This document shows, piece after piece, positions 47,606 through 56,807 of a DNA stretch of 64,000 bases. Source of the DNA: Vibrio tubiashii. Lineage in GTDB: Bacteria; Pseudomonadota; Gammaproteobacteria; Enterobacterales; Vibrionaceae. The position numbers and the translations under genes were made by a program. Numbering within the stretch: position 1 is the stretch's first letter; every line of letters begins with the position of its first letter. Location of the stretch: positions 744,001-808,000 of the forward strand of contig NZ_CP117029.1 of the NCBI RefSeq assembly GCF_028551255.1, given 5' to 3'. The notes beneath the pieces were generated by a model. The model was not told where the DNA came from. It searched no databases and worked only from the letters and a program-made list of their open reading frames with translations.

Positions 47606-47642
47606 AAAACGCCAGAAGATGGGGCTTCTGGCGTTTTGTTTT
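47606..47642. terminator. Bidirectional terminator between DUF429 and sua5 genes
   Basis: Perfect 13-bp stem AAAACGCCAGAAG / CTTCTGGCGTTTT with runs of Ts on the + side and of Ts on the minus side (AAAAAC), in a convergent junction. Confidence 0.88.
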
Positions 47643-47659
47643 AATTTATTGGCCTGAGC

Positions 47660-48619
47660 TTAAAGCTTAGACTGTGCTCGACTTAATCGGTCATGAACAG
47701 CCAACCACTCGTCTGAGATAGGTGGATGTTCAACCCAGATTTCTTCGCAGCCCCATTTATCTGCCTCGTCTAAAGCGCGATAAAGGTCATGAGAATAGTC
47801 AGCCACATCTGATGGCATTTGCTTCGACTTAAAGCTTTGGTTTTCAATCGCAGAAATATGCAGGCAGGCAATGTTACTCCCTTCAGCGTTTTCAATCTCA
47901 GCGAGGTCAACCAAACGTACTCTGGTATTAGGTTGGTAGTGGCTAGTCACATTCCCAGGAACGGCAACAGTGTGTGCCTTCGGTGACAGTACTTCTTCGC
48001 CCAGCGTTTCTGATAGCTGCGCTGCTGTCACCGGACCGCTGCGCAAAATACGGAAAGGCTTTTGGGTTAGGTCAATGATGGTTGACTCTAAACCATGAGC
48101 ACAGTTACCGCCGTCGAGTACAGCCGCAATTCTGCCCCCTAAAGAGTTGAGTACGTGCTCTGCTGAAGTTGGGCTGAGCTTTTTATATGGATTTGCTGAA
48201 GGCGCTGCAACAGCCATACCTGAAGATTTCAGCAAAGTAGCAAACACTTCATGAGCGGGCATGCGAATGCCTATGGTGTCTAAACCGCCGGTTACCACTG
48301 GTGTCGCTTGGTCTGCTTTATTGAGCAGTACAGTTACAGGCCCAGGCCAGTATGCTTTGGCAATAGTGTACGCTTCTTGAGGAATGTCTTTTGCCCACTC
48401 AGACAGTTGCTCGACCTCTCCAATATGAACGATCAGTGGATGATTCGCTGGTCTACCTTTGGCGGCAAAGATCTTTTTCACCGCTTCTGGGTTTGATGCA
48501 TCTGCAGCAAGGCCATAAACGGTTTCAGTCGGAATCGCAACAAGCTCGCCAGACGCGAGAATGTCTTTAGCTTGTTCGATATCTTTGCTGTCACTTGCCA
48601 AAAGGTGTTGCGTGTTCAA
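47660..48619 (-). CDS. sua5: L-threonylcarbamoyladenylate synthase, Sua5 type
   Basis: Makes threonylcarbamoyl-AMP for the t6A37 tRNA modification. YrdC-like domain (about 15-215; IPTETVYGLAADASN, FAAKGRPANHPL, PSANPYKKLSPTSAEHV) followed by the extra C-terminal Sua5 domain (about 230-319; PGNVTSHYQPN linker). The start is TTG at 48619, chosen because GAGGAAG sits six bases before it; the frame opens at 48637 with another TTG lacking such a site. 319 residues. TcdA in the same window acts later on the same nucleoside. Confidence 0.88.
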   Translation of the reverse strand: MNTQHLLASDSKDIEQAKDILASGELVAIPTETVYGLAADASNPEAVKKIFAAKGRPANHPLIVHIGEVEQLSEWAKDIPQEAYTIAKAYWPGPVTVLLNKADQATPVVTGGLDTIGIRMPAHEVFATLLKSSGMAVAAPSANPYKKLSPTSAEHVLNSLGGRIAAVLDGGNCAHGLESTIIDLTQKPFRILRSGPVTAAQLSETLGEEVLSPKAHTVAVPGNVTSHYQPNTRVRLVDLAEIENAEGSNIACLHISAIENQSFKSKQMPSDVADYSHDLYRALDEADKWGCEEIWVEHPPISDEWLAVHDRLSRAQSKL

Positions 48620-48817
48620 TGTCTCTTCCTCAAACAACCAATAGGGTTAGAAAATCTAAGCGGGCTATTTTAACCATGTTTCACAAAGTTTCGACGTTTA
48701 ATTGAGTATGAATTGTATCTATCGATAAGTTTTTTCTATATCAGTCGATCTTTCAATCGCTTAACGTCACGATTAATATTGGTGGCTAGGATTAGTTTGG
48801 CGGCAAGGAGCAATAGA

Positions 48818-50050
48818 GTGGATCAGAGTTACGATTACATTGTGATAGGTGGTGGGATAGTCGGTGTCTCGACGGCTTGGCAATTGCAAAATCGTTATCC
48901 GGACAAATCCATTCTCTTGCTAGAAAAAGAGCAGCAACTCTCATCTCACCAAACCGGGCATAACAGTGGTGTGATTCACGCTGGTGTCTACTATGCGCCG
49001 GGAAGTTTGAAAGCGGAGTTTTGTAAGGCCGGAGTTGCCGCTACAATGGACTTCTGTAATAAGCATGATATTAAGGTCGAGAATTGTGGCAAATTGCTGG
49101 TTGCAACAAGCCCAATTGAAGTCGAGCGTATGCAAGCGCTGTATACCCGTTGTCAGCAAAATGGCATAGAGGTTGAGCTGATTGATCAGCAAGAGCTTAA
49201 AAGGCGCGAACCTAACATTGTTGGGTTGGGGGCTATTGCCGTTTCAGCCACCAGTATTGTGGATTATCGCCAAGTCACCGAGGCGATGGCACAAGAGTTC
49301 CGCCAAGCGGGTGGACAGGTGCGCCTTGGAACACCTGTGGTGAACTTACAAGAGTACTCAGATAGGGTAGAGGTCTCGGTTGTCAGTGACGGCCGGGCGC
49401 AATTACTTCGAGGTCAGTTTTTGGTCGTCTGTTCAGGGTTAATGGCCGACCGCATGACCAAGATGATGGGGCTACAAAGGGATTTTCAGATCATTCCTTA
49501 TCGCGGTGAATATTACCGCCTTGCGCCTAAGTACAACCAGATCGTCAACCATCTAATTTACCCAATTCCTGATCCCGATTTACCTTTTCTTGGGGTTCAT
49601 CTTACTCGTATGATCGATGGCAGTGTCACGGTTGGACCGAATGCGGTGCAAGGATGGAAAAGGGAAGGTTACTCACGCATTAACTTTAGTTTTCGTGACG
49701 TGTGCGAAATGCTCTCGTTCAGTGGTTTCTGGAAACTGACGGCCAAGCATCTAAAAACGGGGTTAATTGAGACGAAAAACTCTTGGTGGAAAGCAGGCTA
49801 TTTGAAATTGGTGAATAAATACTGCCCAAAAATTCAAGTTGAAGATCTTGAACCCTATCCTGCGGGGATTAGAGCTCAAGCTGTGTTAAAAGATGGCACA
49901 CTAGTACACGATTTTCTGTTTGCAGAAAGCCCACGTAGCTTGCATGTGTGCAATGCCCCTTCACCCGCAGCGACCTCTTCTATCCCAATAGGTAGCTATA
50001 TTTGCGACAAGATTGCTAGCAAGCAAGCTAAGACTATTCAAGACCATTAA
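48818..50050 (+). CDS. lhgO: L-2-hydroxyglutarate oxidase
   Basis: FAD-dependent oxidase/dehydrogenase that converts L-2-hydroxyglutarate to 2-oxoglutarate. 410 residues with the FAD motif IVIGGGIVGVSTAWQL near the N terminus, HNSGVIHAGVYYAPGSLKA, the substrate-loop PYRGEYYRL and PFLGVHLTRMIDGSVTVGPNAV, all typical of LhgO (YgaF). The GTG at 48818 is chosen on the AAGGAG ribosome site and the family start; the frame extends upstream to 48713 without conservation. Its 3' end overlaps the convergent M20 gene by 17 bp. Confidence 0.92.
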   Translation: MDQSYDYIVIGGGIVGVSTAWQLQNRYPDKSILLLEKEQQLSSHQTGHNSGVIHAGVYYAPGSLKAEFCKAGVAATMDFCNKHDIKVENCGKLLVATSPIEVERMQALYTRCQQNGIEVELIDQQELKRREPNIVGLGAIAVSATSIVDYRQVTEAMAQEFRQAGGQVRLGTPVVNLQEYSDRVEVSVVSDGRAQLLRGQFLVVCSGLMADRMTKMMGLQRDFQIIPYRGEYYRLAPKYNQIVNHLIYPIPDPDLPFLGVHLTRMIDGSVTVGPNAVQGWKREGYSRINFSFRDVCEMLSFSGFWKLTAKHLKTGLIETKNSWWKAGYLKLVNKYCPKIQVEDLEPYPAGIRAQAVLKDGTLVHDFLFAESPRSLHVCNAPSPAATSSIPIGSYICDKIASKQAKTIQDH

Positions 50051-51185
50051 TTTGCTTAATAAGGTCGAGAAACAAAGCGTGCCCAATAGGGATTAGCTCG
50101 TCATCAAAGTCATAGTCAGGGTTATGTAGCTGAGGAGTGTCGACACCGGCTCCTAAAGCAAACATTGCCCCTTGTTTTGCTACTGCGGTGAATTGGCCAA
50201 AATCTTCAGACCAGCGCATAGGCTCATGCAGCAAGATGTATTCCGTGGACGTGTTGCGGCAAGCCTGAACGACGCGATCACAGCCTTCATTTGAGTTAAC
50301 ACTTGCCTGAAAAACATCATCAAAACTGAATTCTATTTCCAATCCGGCCTTATGAGCACAATCGCGCGCGAATGTTTGTGTCACCTCTACTAAGTTATCC
50401 ATTGCTTGATTGGTCTCGCTACGAAGTGTCGCCATGACAACGGCATCTCCCGGTGCAGTACCAAAAGCTACTTCGCCAAGTTTGGCATGGATGACGGTAA
50501 CCCATAGTTTATCTTCGACGCCTTGTTCGGCTAGCTCTTCTGGAAGCTGGTTGAGTTTTTCGATGATCTGGCACATTGCGCTAGCGGGGCTAATACCATC
50601 TTCAGGATGTGCCGCATGTGATGTTTTGCCACTGAGCTTAATGATGATGCCGCGAGAAGCACAATTAAAAGTCCCTGCTCTTACTGCTACCGAGCCAAGT
50701 TTTAGGCCTGGGTAGTTATGTAGCGCAAAGGCGTAGTCTGGTTTTAGGGAAGCGAATTTCTCATCGTTGACCATATCAATCGCGCCAGCCCCTGTTTCTT
50801 CCGCTGGTTGAAAGCACAGTATCACTCTTCCAGATTGCGGTTTGCGAGTCGCGAGTGTCGCGCCCAAAGCAGAGATAATCGCCATATGACCATCGTGGCC
50901 ACATTTATGTGACACGCCATCAAGGATAGAGCGATGGTCAAAGGTGTTTTGTTCTTGTATTGGTAGGGCGTCTAATTCGCAGCGTATTAAAGTTGAAGGC
51001 CCTATTTCTTGACCGTGGAAGACAAATGCGACGCCATGACCACCAAGCTGAGTGTGGACTTCATCCGGCGAGAAACTTTCAAACACGCGAGTTATACGCA
51101 GAGCCGTTTGTTGCTCTTGATGTGAAAGTTCAGGGTGCTGATGAATGTTTTTTCTAAGCTGAGTAAGTTGGGGGAGATCTAACAT
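50034..51185 (-). CDS. M20 family amidohydrolase
   Basis: 383-residue metal-dependent peptidase/amidase of the hippurate-hydrolase, N-acyl-amino-acid type (YxeP/AbgB-like subgroup). Metal-binding residues lie in CGHDGHMAII, QPAEETGAGA and ALHNYPG; the dimerisation (lid) domain with GKTSHAAHPEDGISP follows. Substrate is not predictable. It converges on lhgO with a 17-bp overlap. Confidence 0.88.
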   Translation of the reverse strand: MLDLPQLTQLRKNIHQHPELSHQEQQTALRITRVFESFSPDEVHTQLGGHGVAFVFHGQEIGPSTLIRCELDALPIQEQNTFDHRSILDGVSHKCGHDGHMAIISALGATLATRKPQSGRVILCFQPAEETGAGAIDMVNDEKFASLKPDYAFALHNYPGLKLGSVAVRAGTFNCASRGIIIKLSGKTSHAAHPEDGISPASAMCQIIEKLNQLPEELAEQGVEDKLWVTVIHAKLGEVAFGTAPGDAVVMATLRSETNQAMDNLVEVTQTFARDCAHKAGLEIEFSFDDVFQASVNSNEGCDRVVQACRNTSTEYILLHEPMRWSEDFGQFTAVAKQGAMFALGAGVDTPQLHNPDYDFDDELIPIGHALFLDLIKQINGLE

Positions 51186-51282
51186 GCGCTATCCATACAC
51201 TTTTTAACCAGTGAAATACTATACGCTGAGGCTAAAAACAGTATGTTGATGAGGTTCTAACTATCTAAATCCGAGTGGCTTT

Positions 51283-51708
51283 CTAATTGGTGGTCATTTT
51301 AAAGGGTTTAAGTTCCACAACATTGCCCTCAGGATCCTCTACGTAAACAGAGCGACCGTACCCTTGTGCGCCGTATCGTTCGGCAAAGCCTGATGTAGTT
51401 ATATTGTGTTGCTTTAGATAGTCGAGCAATTCCTCTTCCTCAAATGCGGATATTTGCAGACAGAAATGGTCAACGTTTCTACCGTTTTGTTGTGGTGCTA
51501 TGCCTCCCATTCGACCTAGCTCACTATCGACTGTCACGATGTCAATTAATGCGTTACCCGCTCTGAGTTGGGTAAGCCCAATATCGAGCTTTTCTCGTTT
51601 AATCACGCAGCCAAGGATGTCTTGATAAAAGTGCACCATGTTATCGAGCTGGCTCGTTCGCAGTACAATATGATCGATTGCGATGATATTGATAGGCCGT
51701 TTACTCAT
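51283..51708 (-). CDS. VOC (glyoxalase/bleomycin-resistance) family protein
   Basis: 141-residue vicinal-oxygen-chelate protein. Two beta-alpha-beta-beta-beta units are visible, with the likely metal ligands in IDHIVLRTS (His), DHFCLQIS (His) and GNVVELKPF (Glu). Related to glyoxalase-like or extradiol-dioxygenase-like proteins of unknown substrate. Lies 121 bp downstream of the BCCT transporter gene, behind its terminator. Confidence 0.85.
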   Translation of the reverse strand: MSKRPINIIAIDHIVLRTSQLDNMVHFYQDILGCVIKREKLDIGLTQLRAGNALIDIVTVDSELGRMGGIAPQQNGRNVDHFCLQISAFEEEELLDYLKQHNITTSGFAERYGAQGYGRSVYVEDPEGNVVELKPFKMTTN

Positions 51709-51774
51709 TGATTGCTGCCTCCTCTAAAGCCATAAATTTAGTATACGCAGTTGTGGAAGAGGTGATCGATTGAG

Positions 51775-51806
51775 AAAAATAAAAAAGGGCGCTAGAAATA
51801 GCGCCC
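51775..51806 (-). terminator. Intrinsic terminator of the BCCT transporter gene
   Basis: On the minus strand an 8-bp stem GGGCGCTA / TAGCGCCC with a TTTC loop is followed by a run of six Ts. Confidence 0.88.
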
Positions 51807-51828
51807 ATTGAGTTTGTCTCGCTTAGAG

Positions 51829-53433
51829 TTAGGCCGTTACTTGTCGAGTCGAGGACTGATAAGCCGGTAGCTCTGAGCGCAAGCCTTTGATCAGGCTGAC
51901 ACACATTACAAGTAGGACAAGAGTGAAAGGAAGACCTGTTGCAACAACCCCAGATTGAAGCGCTTGCAATGCCTCTTTACCACCAATCCAAAGCATAACC
52001 GCTGCAATCGAACCTTCAATACATGCCCAGAAGATACGTTGTGGGACAGGTGCATCAATTTTGCCACCAGCGGTGATACTGTCGATAACGAGTGAACCAG
52101 AGTCTGATGAGGTAATAAAGAACACCAAAATTAGGATAATTGAAAGCACAGAAATGACTGAGCTGTATGGCAGAGCATCATAAATCTGGAACAAGGTCAG
52201 CGAAATATCGGTTAAGCCATTAGCACCAAGCTCACCGACTTGGTTGACTACCTGATCAAGAGCAATACCGCCAAATACCGACATCCAAATAAGCGTCACT
52301 GTGGTTGGAATAATGATCACTGCAAACAGGAATTCACGTACAGTTCGACCTTTTGATACACGCGCGATAAACATACCAACAAATGGTGACCAAGAAACCC
52401 ACCAAGCCCAATAGAACACTGTCCAGCCGTGCATCCAGCCAGTATCCTCGCGGCCGTGAGGGTTACTTAGCGGGATAAGGTTTTGCGCATAGGCAATGGT
52501 CGTGTCCCAAAGTGACAGCATTGCAGTGTCAAAACTGATGAACAATACAAACGCAAGTAATGCAAAAGCAATCACCATGTTGATGTTGCTTAAAAGCTTA
52601 ACGCCTCCATCGATACCGCGAATAACAGAGAGCACCGCAATGCAGGTCACGAAAGTGATCACAATCATCTGCATGCCGATACCACCATCAAGACCAAATA
52701 CATGGTTGATGCCGCTGGTGGCTTGCTGTGCGCCTAACCCTAAAGAAGTGGCTAATCCAAACAAAGTAGCGAGGACGGCGAGAATATCGATTACATGACC
52801 TAGCCAGCCCCAAGCTTTATCGCCAAACAGTGGGTAGAAAGCAGATCGAAGTGAAAGAGGTAGTCCTTTATTGAAGGCAAAGAAGGCCAAAGATAGCGCC
52901 ACAATAGCGTAGATTGCCCAACCGTGAATACCCCAGTGGAACATAGTGGCACCCATAGCAAGCGCTTTCGCTTCTTCACTATATGCTTCTGCGTTAAGCG
53001 GTGTACCGTACCAATCAGTAAAGTATGCCGTTGGCTCGGCAACGCTCCAGAAAAGTAACCCTATTCCCATACCGGCGGCAAACAGCATGGATAACCATGA
53101 AATGGTCGAGTGCTCGGCTTTGGCATCGATCCCTCCAATACGGATCTTGCCTAGAGGGGAGAGTAGGAGCACTGCGGCGAACAAAATGAAGAAGTTTGCT
53201 GACCACATAAAGAAGGAGTCAAAATCTACAATAATGCTGTTTTTAAGACCGTTCAGAGCGTCTCGAGCAGTAGTTGGGTCAACAATTAAAAGAGTCAGTA
53301 GACAAAGGATCACAAGGCCAGCACTAATCCCAAATACCGGATTGTGGATATCGAATCCCCACTTTTGTACGTTGTCTTGTCCAACTTGATAATCAGTGGT
53401 TTCGATACTGTATTTTTTTAATGCATTTTCCAT
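51829..53433 (-). CDS. BCCT family betaine/carnitine/choline transporter
   Basis: 534-residue inner-membrane secondary transporter of compatible solutes, powered by Na+ or H+. About twelve helices; the tryptophan-rich signature FYWAWWVSWSPFVGMF (about 325-345) followed by ARVSKGRTVREFL is diagnostic. The N-terminal tail is short and the C-terminal tail short too, so osmosensing by a long C-terminal extension, as in BetP, is not evident. Vibrios often carry several BCCT genes. Substrate not assigned. Confidence 0.92.
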   Translation of the reverse strand: MENALKKYSIETTDYQVGQDNVQKWGFDIHNPVFGISAGLVILCLLTLLIVDPTTARDALNGLKNSIIVDFDSFFMWSANFFILFAAVLLLSPLGKIRIGGIDAKAEHSTISWLSMLFAAGMGIGLLFWSVAEPTAYFTDWYGTPLNAEAYSEEAKALAMGATMFHWGIHGWAIYAIVALSLAFFAFNKGLPLSLRSAFYPLFGDKAWGWLGHVIDILAVLATLFGLATSLGLGAQQATSGINHVFGLDGGIGMQMIVITFVTCIAVLSVIRGIDGGVKLLSNINMVIAFALLAFVLFISFDTAMLSLWDTTIAYAQNLIPLSNPHGREDTGWMHGWTVFYWAWWVSWSPFVGMFIARVSKGRTVREFLFAVIIIPTTVTLIWMSVFGGIALDQVVNQVGELGANGLTDISLTLFQIYDALPYSSVISVLSIILILVFFITSSDSGSLVIDSITAGGKIDAPVPQRIFWACIEGSIAAVMLWIGGKEALQALQSGVVATGLPFTLVLLVMCVSLIKGLRSELPAYQSSTRQVTA

Positions 53434-53889
53434 AAATACAAGGTTTACGTTTTTATAATGTGTTTCACTTTTTCAAGAAAAACACTAAAAGCGCCCTCCA
53501 TTTGTTTTGAGTTCAAAGTAATTTTTGCGGCGCAACTATAACCTTTAGTGTATTTAACTGCAAATTTGCTGCGGAAATGAATAGTAAGCTCTCTTGTCTT
53601 GGTTAGTTTTCTAATGTTTTGATGTGTAATGTTTTTGGCAGTTGCATTATTTAAACCCGAGGAAAAGGAAAGATTTCAAACAGTTATTGTGGGCGGGAGA
53701 AAGTGTAGTGATTTCTCTTGCTCGCTAATCTGAATCTAGAGAGGTACTAATGGTTGCGGCATGTGGCACTAAACTTTTATGTGAGTTTATTTGCATAAAA
53801 TTACTTTACTTTAGATTTGCCAACCTATCAGATATAGGATGCTTTTGTGAAAATAAATACAATTAATCAATAGGTTAAATTAGGTTGTT
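53434..53889. other. 456-bp intergenic region
   Basis: Divergent promoter region between the BCCT transporter and SEL1-repeat genes. AT-rich; no open frame, hairpin or RNA gene convinces me. Confidence 0.4.
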
Positions 53890-54897
53890 ATGAACAAAAG
53901 CCAATGTACTATCCTCACATGTTTCTCGTTATTAATATCCACTCAGGCGCTTTCTTATGATCTTAGTTGGGAGCTGTTTGAAGGTGATGACCTCGCGCTG
54001 CTAAAAGAGGCTGAAACGTCAAACGACCCAGATGTGCTTTATAAAGCAGCTAACTTGTTGATAGATGAGTCTGTTATGCAAGCGAATATAGACAGAGCTC
54101 ATGAATATCTAGAACAAGCACTAAAGTCAGGTCATGATGGCGCTGAAACTCTGAAAGCAGATTTAGAGTATTCGGATGGTAACTATGAAGAGGCACTCTC
54201 TTGGTATCACAAAGCTGAAGACGGGCAAGATCCCTATGTGTTGTATAGCCTAGGGGTTATGTACTTTGATGGTGAAGGTACAGAGCAAGACGTCAAAAAA
54301 GGCAACGAGTACTATTTAGCTTCAGCAAAACTTGGAGATGATGACGCTATGTATCAACTCGCATTTTCTTACAATGATGGTGTTGGAGTCGAAAAAGACT
54401 ACGCCAAAGCTGCATATTGGTTTGAGCAAGCCGCAAAACAACAGAATACCAGTGCGATCTATAACTTAGGGATCGCTTACCTTAATGGCGAAGGCGTTGA
54501 GATGAACTGCCAAAAAGCAATGCAACACTTCGAGCATGCCATTGAACTCGAAGACCATACTCGCTCGGTGGCGAAACTTGGTGATATTTACTACTACCCT
54601 AAATACAAACAGCGTTGCGGTTTTAAAACGACGGATTACGCTAAGTCCTTTGAATACTTTCAAAAAGCAGCGATGCTAGATGATACTTACGCCCAATTTA
54701 TGGTGGGATACGCGTATCGAAATGGTCATGGTGTATTCAGTGATTTTGCCAAATCATTAGCATGGTTTGAGATTGCTCAGGAAAATGGCGATGAGGATGC
54801 CGAAAAAGAAATCCTTAATGTGAAGCAATATATGTCTAACGATGAACTTGCTAAAGCACAGCAGTATAAAAACGAAATCATCGACGAAATTTGGTAA
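53890..54897 (+). CDS. Exported SEL1-repeat protein
   Basis: 335 residues: signal peptide (1-22, STQALS) and a series of about six SEL1-like/TPR repeats of 36 residues (YSLGVMYFDGEGTEQDVKKG, YQLAFSYNDGVGVEKDYAKA, YNLGIAYLNGEGVEMNCQKA, FMVGYAYRNGHGVFSDFAKS) with the A.YWFE.AA signature. Acidic overall. SEL1 proteins scaffold other proteins; no partner gene is adjacent. Monocistronic. Confidence 0.85.
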   Translation: MNKSQCTILTCFSLLISTQALSYDLSWELFEGDDLALLKEAETSNDPDVLYKAANLLIDESVMQANIDRAHEYLEQALKSGHDGAETLKADLEYSDGNYEEALSWYHKAEDGQDPYVLYSLGVMYFDGEGTEQDVKKGNEYYLASAKLGDDDAMYQLAFSYNDGVGVEKDYAKAAYWFEQAAKQQNTSAIYNLGIAYLNGEGVEMNCQKAMQHFEHAIELEDHTRSVAKLGDIYYYPKYKQRCGFKTTDYAKSFEYFQKAAMLDDTYAQFMVGYAYRNGHGVFSDFAKSLAWFEIAQENGDEDAEKEILNVKQYMSNDELAKAQQYKNEIIDEIW

Positions 54898-55289
54898 GTA
54901 TATAAATAAGTACGAATAAAGAGGCGTAGAGTACGGTTATCTGTGCCTCATTCCCCCCTCCTCAGGATACTCTCAGAATTTGTAATAAATCCACGTGTAT
55001 CATGGAGCTTGTTGACGCTAAACTTTTGGCGTCAATAAGGCAAAAGTAAGTCACTCACATTCACGAGCAACCTATCTCTAATGGGTTTTGAATATCACTT
55101 TTTGCTGTCACAACCGTTTTTATCTGTAAAGCGCGATATTTTGGCTATGCTAAAGGTAAGAGACTGAGTTTTCAGTAAAGTCACGGCTGCGATATTCAAA
55201 ATCCAATGGCTAATCATATGCGATAGCAAAGAGCTGTTGGCACAAGTTAGTCACTATTTATCCAATAGCCTTGTATCGGGAGCTGAATT
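54898..55289. other. 392-bp intergenic region with inverted repeats
   Basis: No gene. It holds a hairpin TTGACGC (55012-55018) / GCGTCAA (55029-55035) and a 128-bp imperfect inverted repeat (55080-55207, listed separately). Confidence 0.5.
55080..55207. repeat. 128-bp element bounded by 17-bp inverted repeats
   Basis: AATGGGTTTTGAATATC (55080-55096) and its inverted near-copy GATATTCAAAATCCAAT (55191-55207) agree at 15 of 17 positions around 94 bases. This looks like a MITE-type element or a long operator pair; no target duplication is certain. Confidence 0.45.
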
Positions 55290-56591
55290 ATGAACGATGC
55301 TGATATTAGCCCTTGTCAAGAAAAGTTGCATCTGCTGCTGCTCGATGACGAGCCAGAAATTCTAAAATCTCTAACGCGAGTACTGCGCTTTGATTATCGT
55401 GTGGTTTCGTTTGATAACGGTCACGATGCTCTAGCTCACCTTGAGGAGCATGATGTGTCTATCATCATTTCCGACATGCGGATGGCTGAGATGGATGGGG
55501 CGGAGTTTCTCGCTAAAGCGCGAGCGATTCGCCCTGAGTCGATTCGTTTTTTACTGACTGGATACAGTGATATGGAATCGACCGTACTCGCCGTCAACGA
55601 GGGGGGGATTCATTCCTATATTGCTAAACCTTGGGATAACGAAGCGCTGAAACTGACTCTGTCTAAGGCGTCTGAATTGTTAGAATTGAGGCGCCAGAAG
55701 CAGGTACTGACCGATGAATTACAGTCTAAGAATACGCAATTGAATGAGTGGAACGATGCGTTGGAAGACAAAATCAAGCAGCGCACCGCTGCGTTGCAGG
55801 ACTCCAATAAAAAAATGAGTGCTCTGTTAGCGAATCGGACACGTACCTTCAAAGATATTCTGTCAGCCTTATCTGCTATCATCCAGCATGCAACGGGGCA
55901 GCCACATCAACACAGTGAGCGGGTAGCTGAATATGCTAAATTGGTCGCTACTCATATGGGATTGTCTGAGGCGCAGGTGTCACATTGTTACTTGAGCGCT
56001 TTATTGCACGAGATTGGATTAATCGGTGCGATACCTGATTCATTTGAGCCTTCTATTCAGCCTGACGGAACGCAAATTTGTCTTGCTCCGCTTGCTAATG
56101 CAGAAGTGGGTGCCGCCATCATTGGTCAAATACAGCGGTTCAGGCCACTTGTGGACATTATTCGACATCAAGATGAAAACTATGATGGGACAGGCTTTCC
56201 CGAGCATCTAGCTAAAGACGAGATCCCAATAGGTTCCCGTATCTTAAGAGTGATCAAAAACTACGAGTTCTTTGTGTCAGGTTTGCAAAACTCTGCACGG
56301 CTCAAGCCCAGTAGCGCGCGAGCATTTATAGAGCAGCAAGCAGGATGCTTGTACGATCCTGCAGTGGCGCGTAGTTTTTTTGAGGTCCTCAAAACGGATA
56401 TTCACAACACTGATCTTGAGATTTGTGTAGGCTTAGATGAGCTTAGAGTTGGGGCAGTACTCAAGCAGGATGTCTATCATCCAAATGGGCAAATGATGTT
56501 ATCTGCAGGTCAAGAGATCAATGAAGCATTACTAAGCAAGCTTAAACAAATTGAAGAGTCTGTCGAAGTACCTATCGCGCTTTACGTCTGA
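55290..56591 (+). CDS. Response regulator with degenerate HD-GYP domain
   Basis: 433 residues: REC domain (about 12-125) with phospho-acceptor Asp62 (SDMRMAEMDG), acidic D19/D20 and Lys113 (AKPWD); coiled coil (125-185); HD-GYP-like domain (about 190-345). The catalytic pattern is damaged: HD is H240-E241, the following histidine of the HxxxG motif is missing (LANAEVGAAIIG), and HHExxDGxGYP reads HQDENYDGTGFP. A C-terminal extension (about 375-433) follows. Cyclic-di-GMP hydrolysis is therefore unlikely; Shewanella HnoD, a regulator in the H-NOX pathway, has the same architecture. The H-NOX genes lie 3 kb away. Confidence 0.85.
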   Translation: MNDADISPCQEKLHLLLLDDEPEILKSLTRVLRFDYRVVSFDNGHDALAHLEEHDVSIIISDMRMAEMDGAEFLAKARAIRPESIRFLLTGYSDMESTVLAVNEGGIHSYIAKPWDNEALKLTLSKASELLELRRQKQVLTDELQSKNTQLNEWNDALEDKIKQRTAALQDSNKKMSALLANRTRTFKDILSALSAIIQHATGQPHQHSERVAEYAKLVATHMGLSEAQVSHCYLSALLHEIGLIGAIPDSFEPSIQPDGTQICLAPLANAEVGAAIIGQIQRFRPLVDIIRHQDENYDGTGFPEHLAKDEIPIGSRILRVIKNYEFFVSGLQNSARLKPSSARAFIEQQAGCLYDPAVARSFFEVLKTDIHNTDLEICVGLDELRVGAVLKQDVYHPNGQMMLSAGQEINEALLSKLKQIEESVEVPIALYV

Positions 56592-56663
56592 TCTACCAAG
56601 TTCGTGCGAAGTAATTGTAATAAAATTACCCACGGATATTCAGCAAGCGTAATGATAGGGGGG

Positions 56664-56739
56664 ATAGGACAAGCAGGCAGAGGTGAATTACCCACCGAAT
56701 ACTAGGTGCTAGTTAATCAATACCTCTAGAGGGTCCTAT
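56664..56739. ncRNA. Possible structured RNA or palindromic element
   Basis: Nested complementary pairs ATAGGAC/GTCCTAT (56664-56670, 56733-56739), AGAGGT/ACCTCT (56679-56684, 56722-56727) and CACC/GGTG (56693-56696, 56705-56708) form one long hairpin with internal loops. A second hairpin GTAAACG/CGTTTAC (56750-56773) follows. No T-run. It lies between two convergent genes. It could be a structured RNA, a convergent-junction processing element or a dispersed repeat. Confidence 0.3.
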
Positions 56740-56807
56740 AATGCCCTAGGTAAACGGGTCATTCCACGTTTACTGCACTGCATGCTTGAACAAGTCCAGC
56801 AGTTAAA

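Noticed and set aside
53755..53790. Sigma-54 promoter (TGGCAC followed by TT)
   Set aside because: The required GC of the -12 element is missing, so the match is only to half of the consensus.
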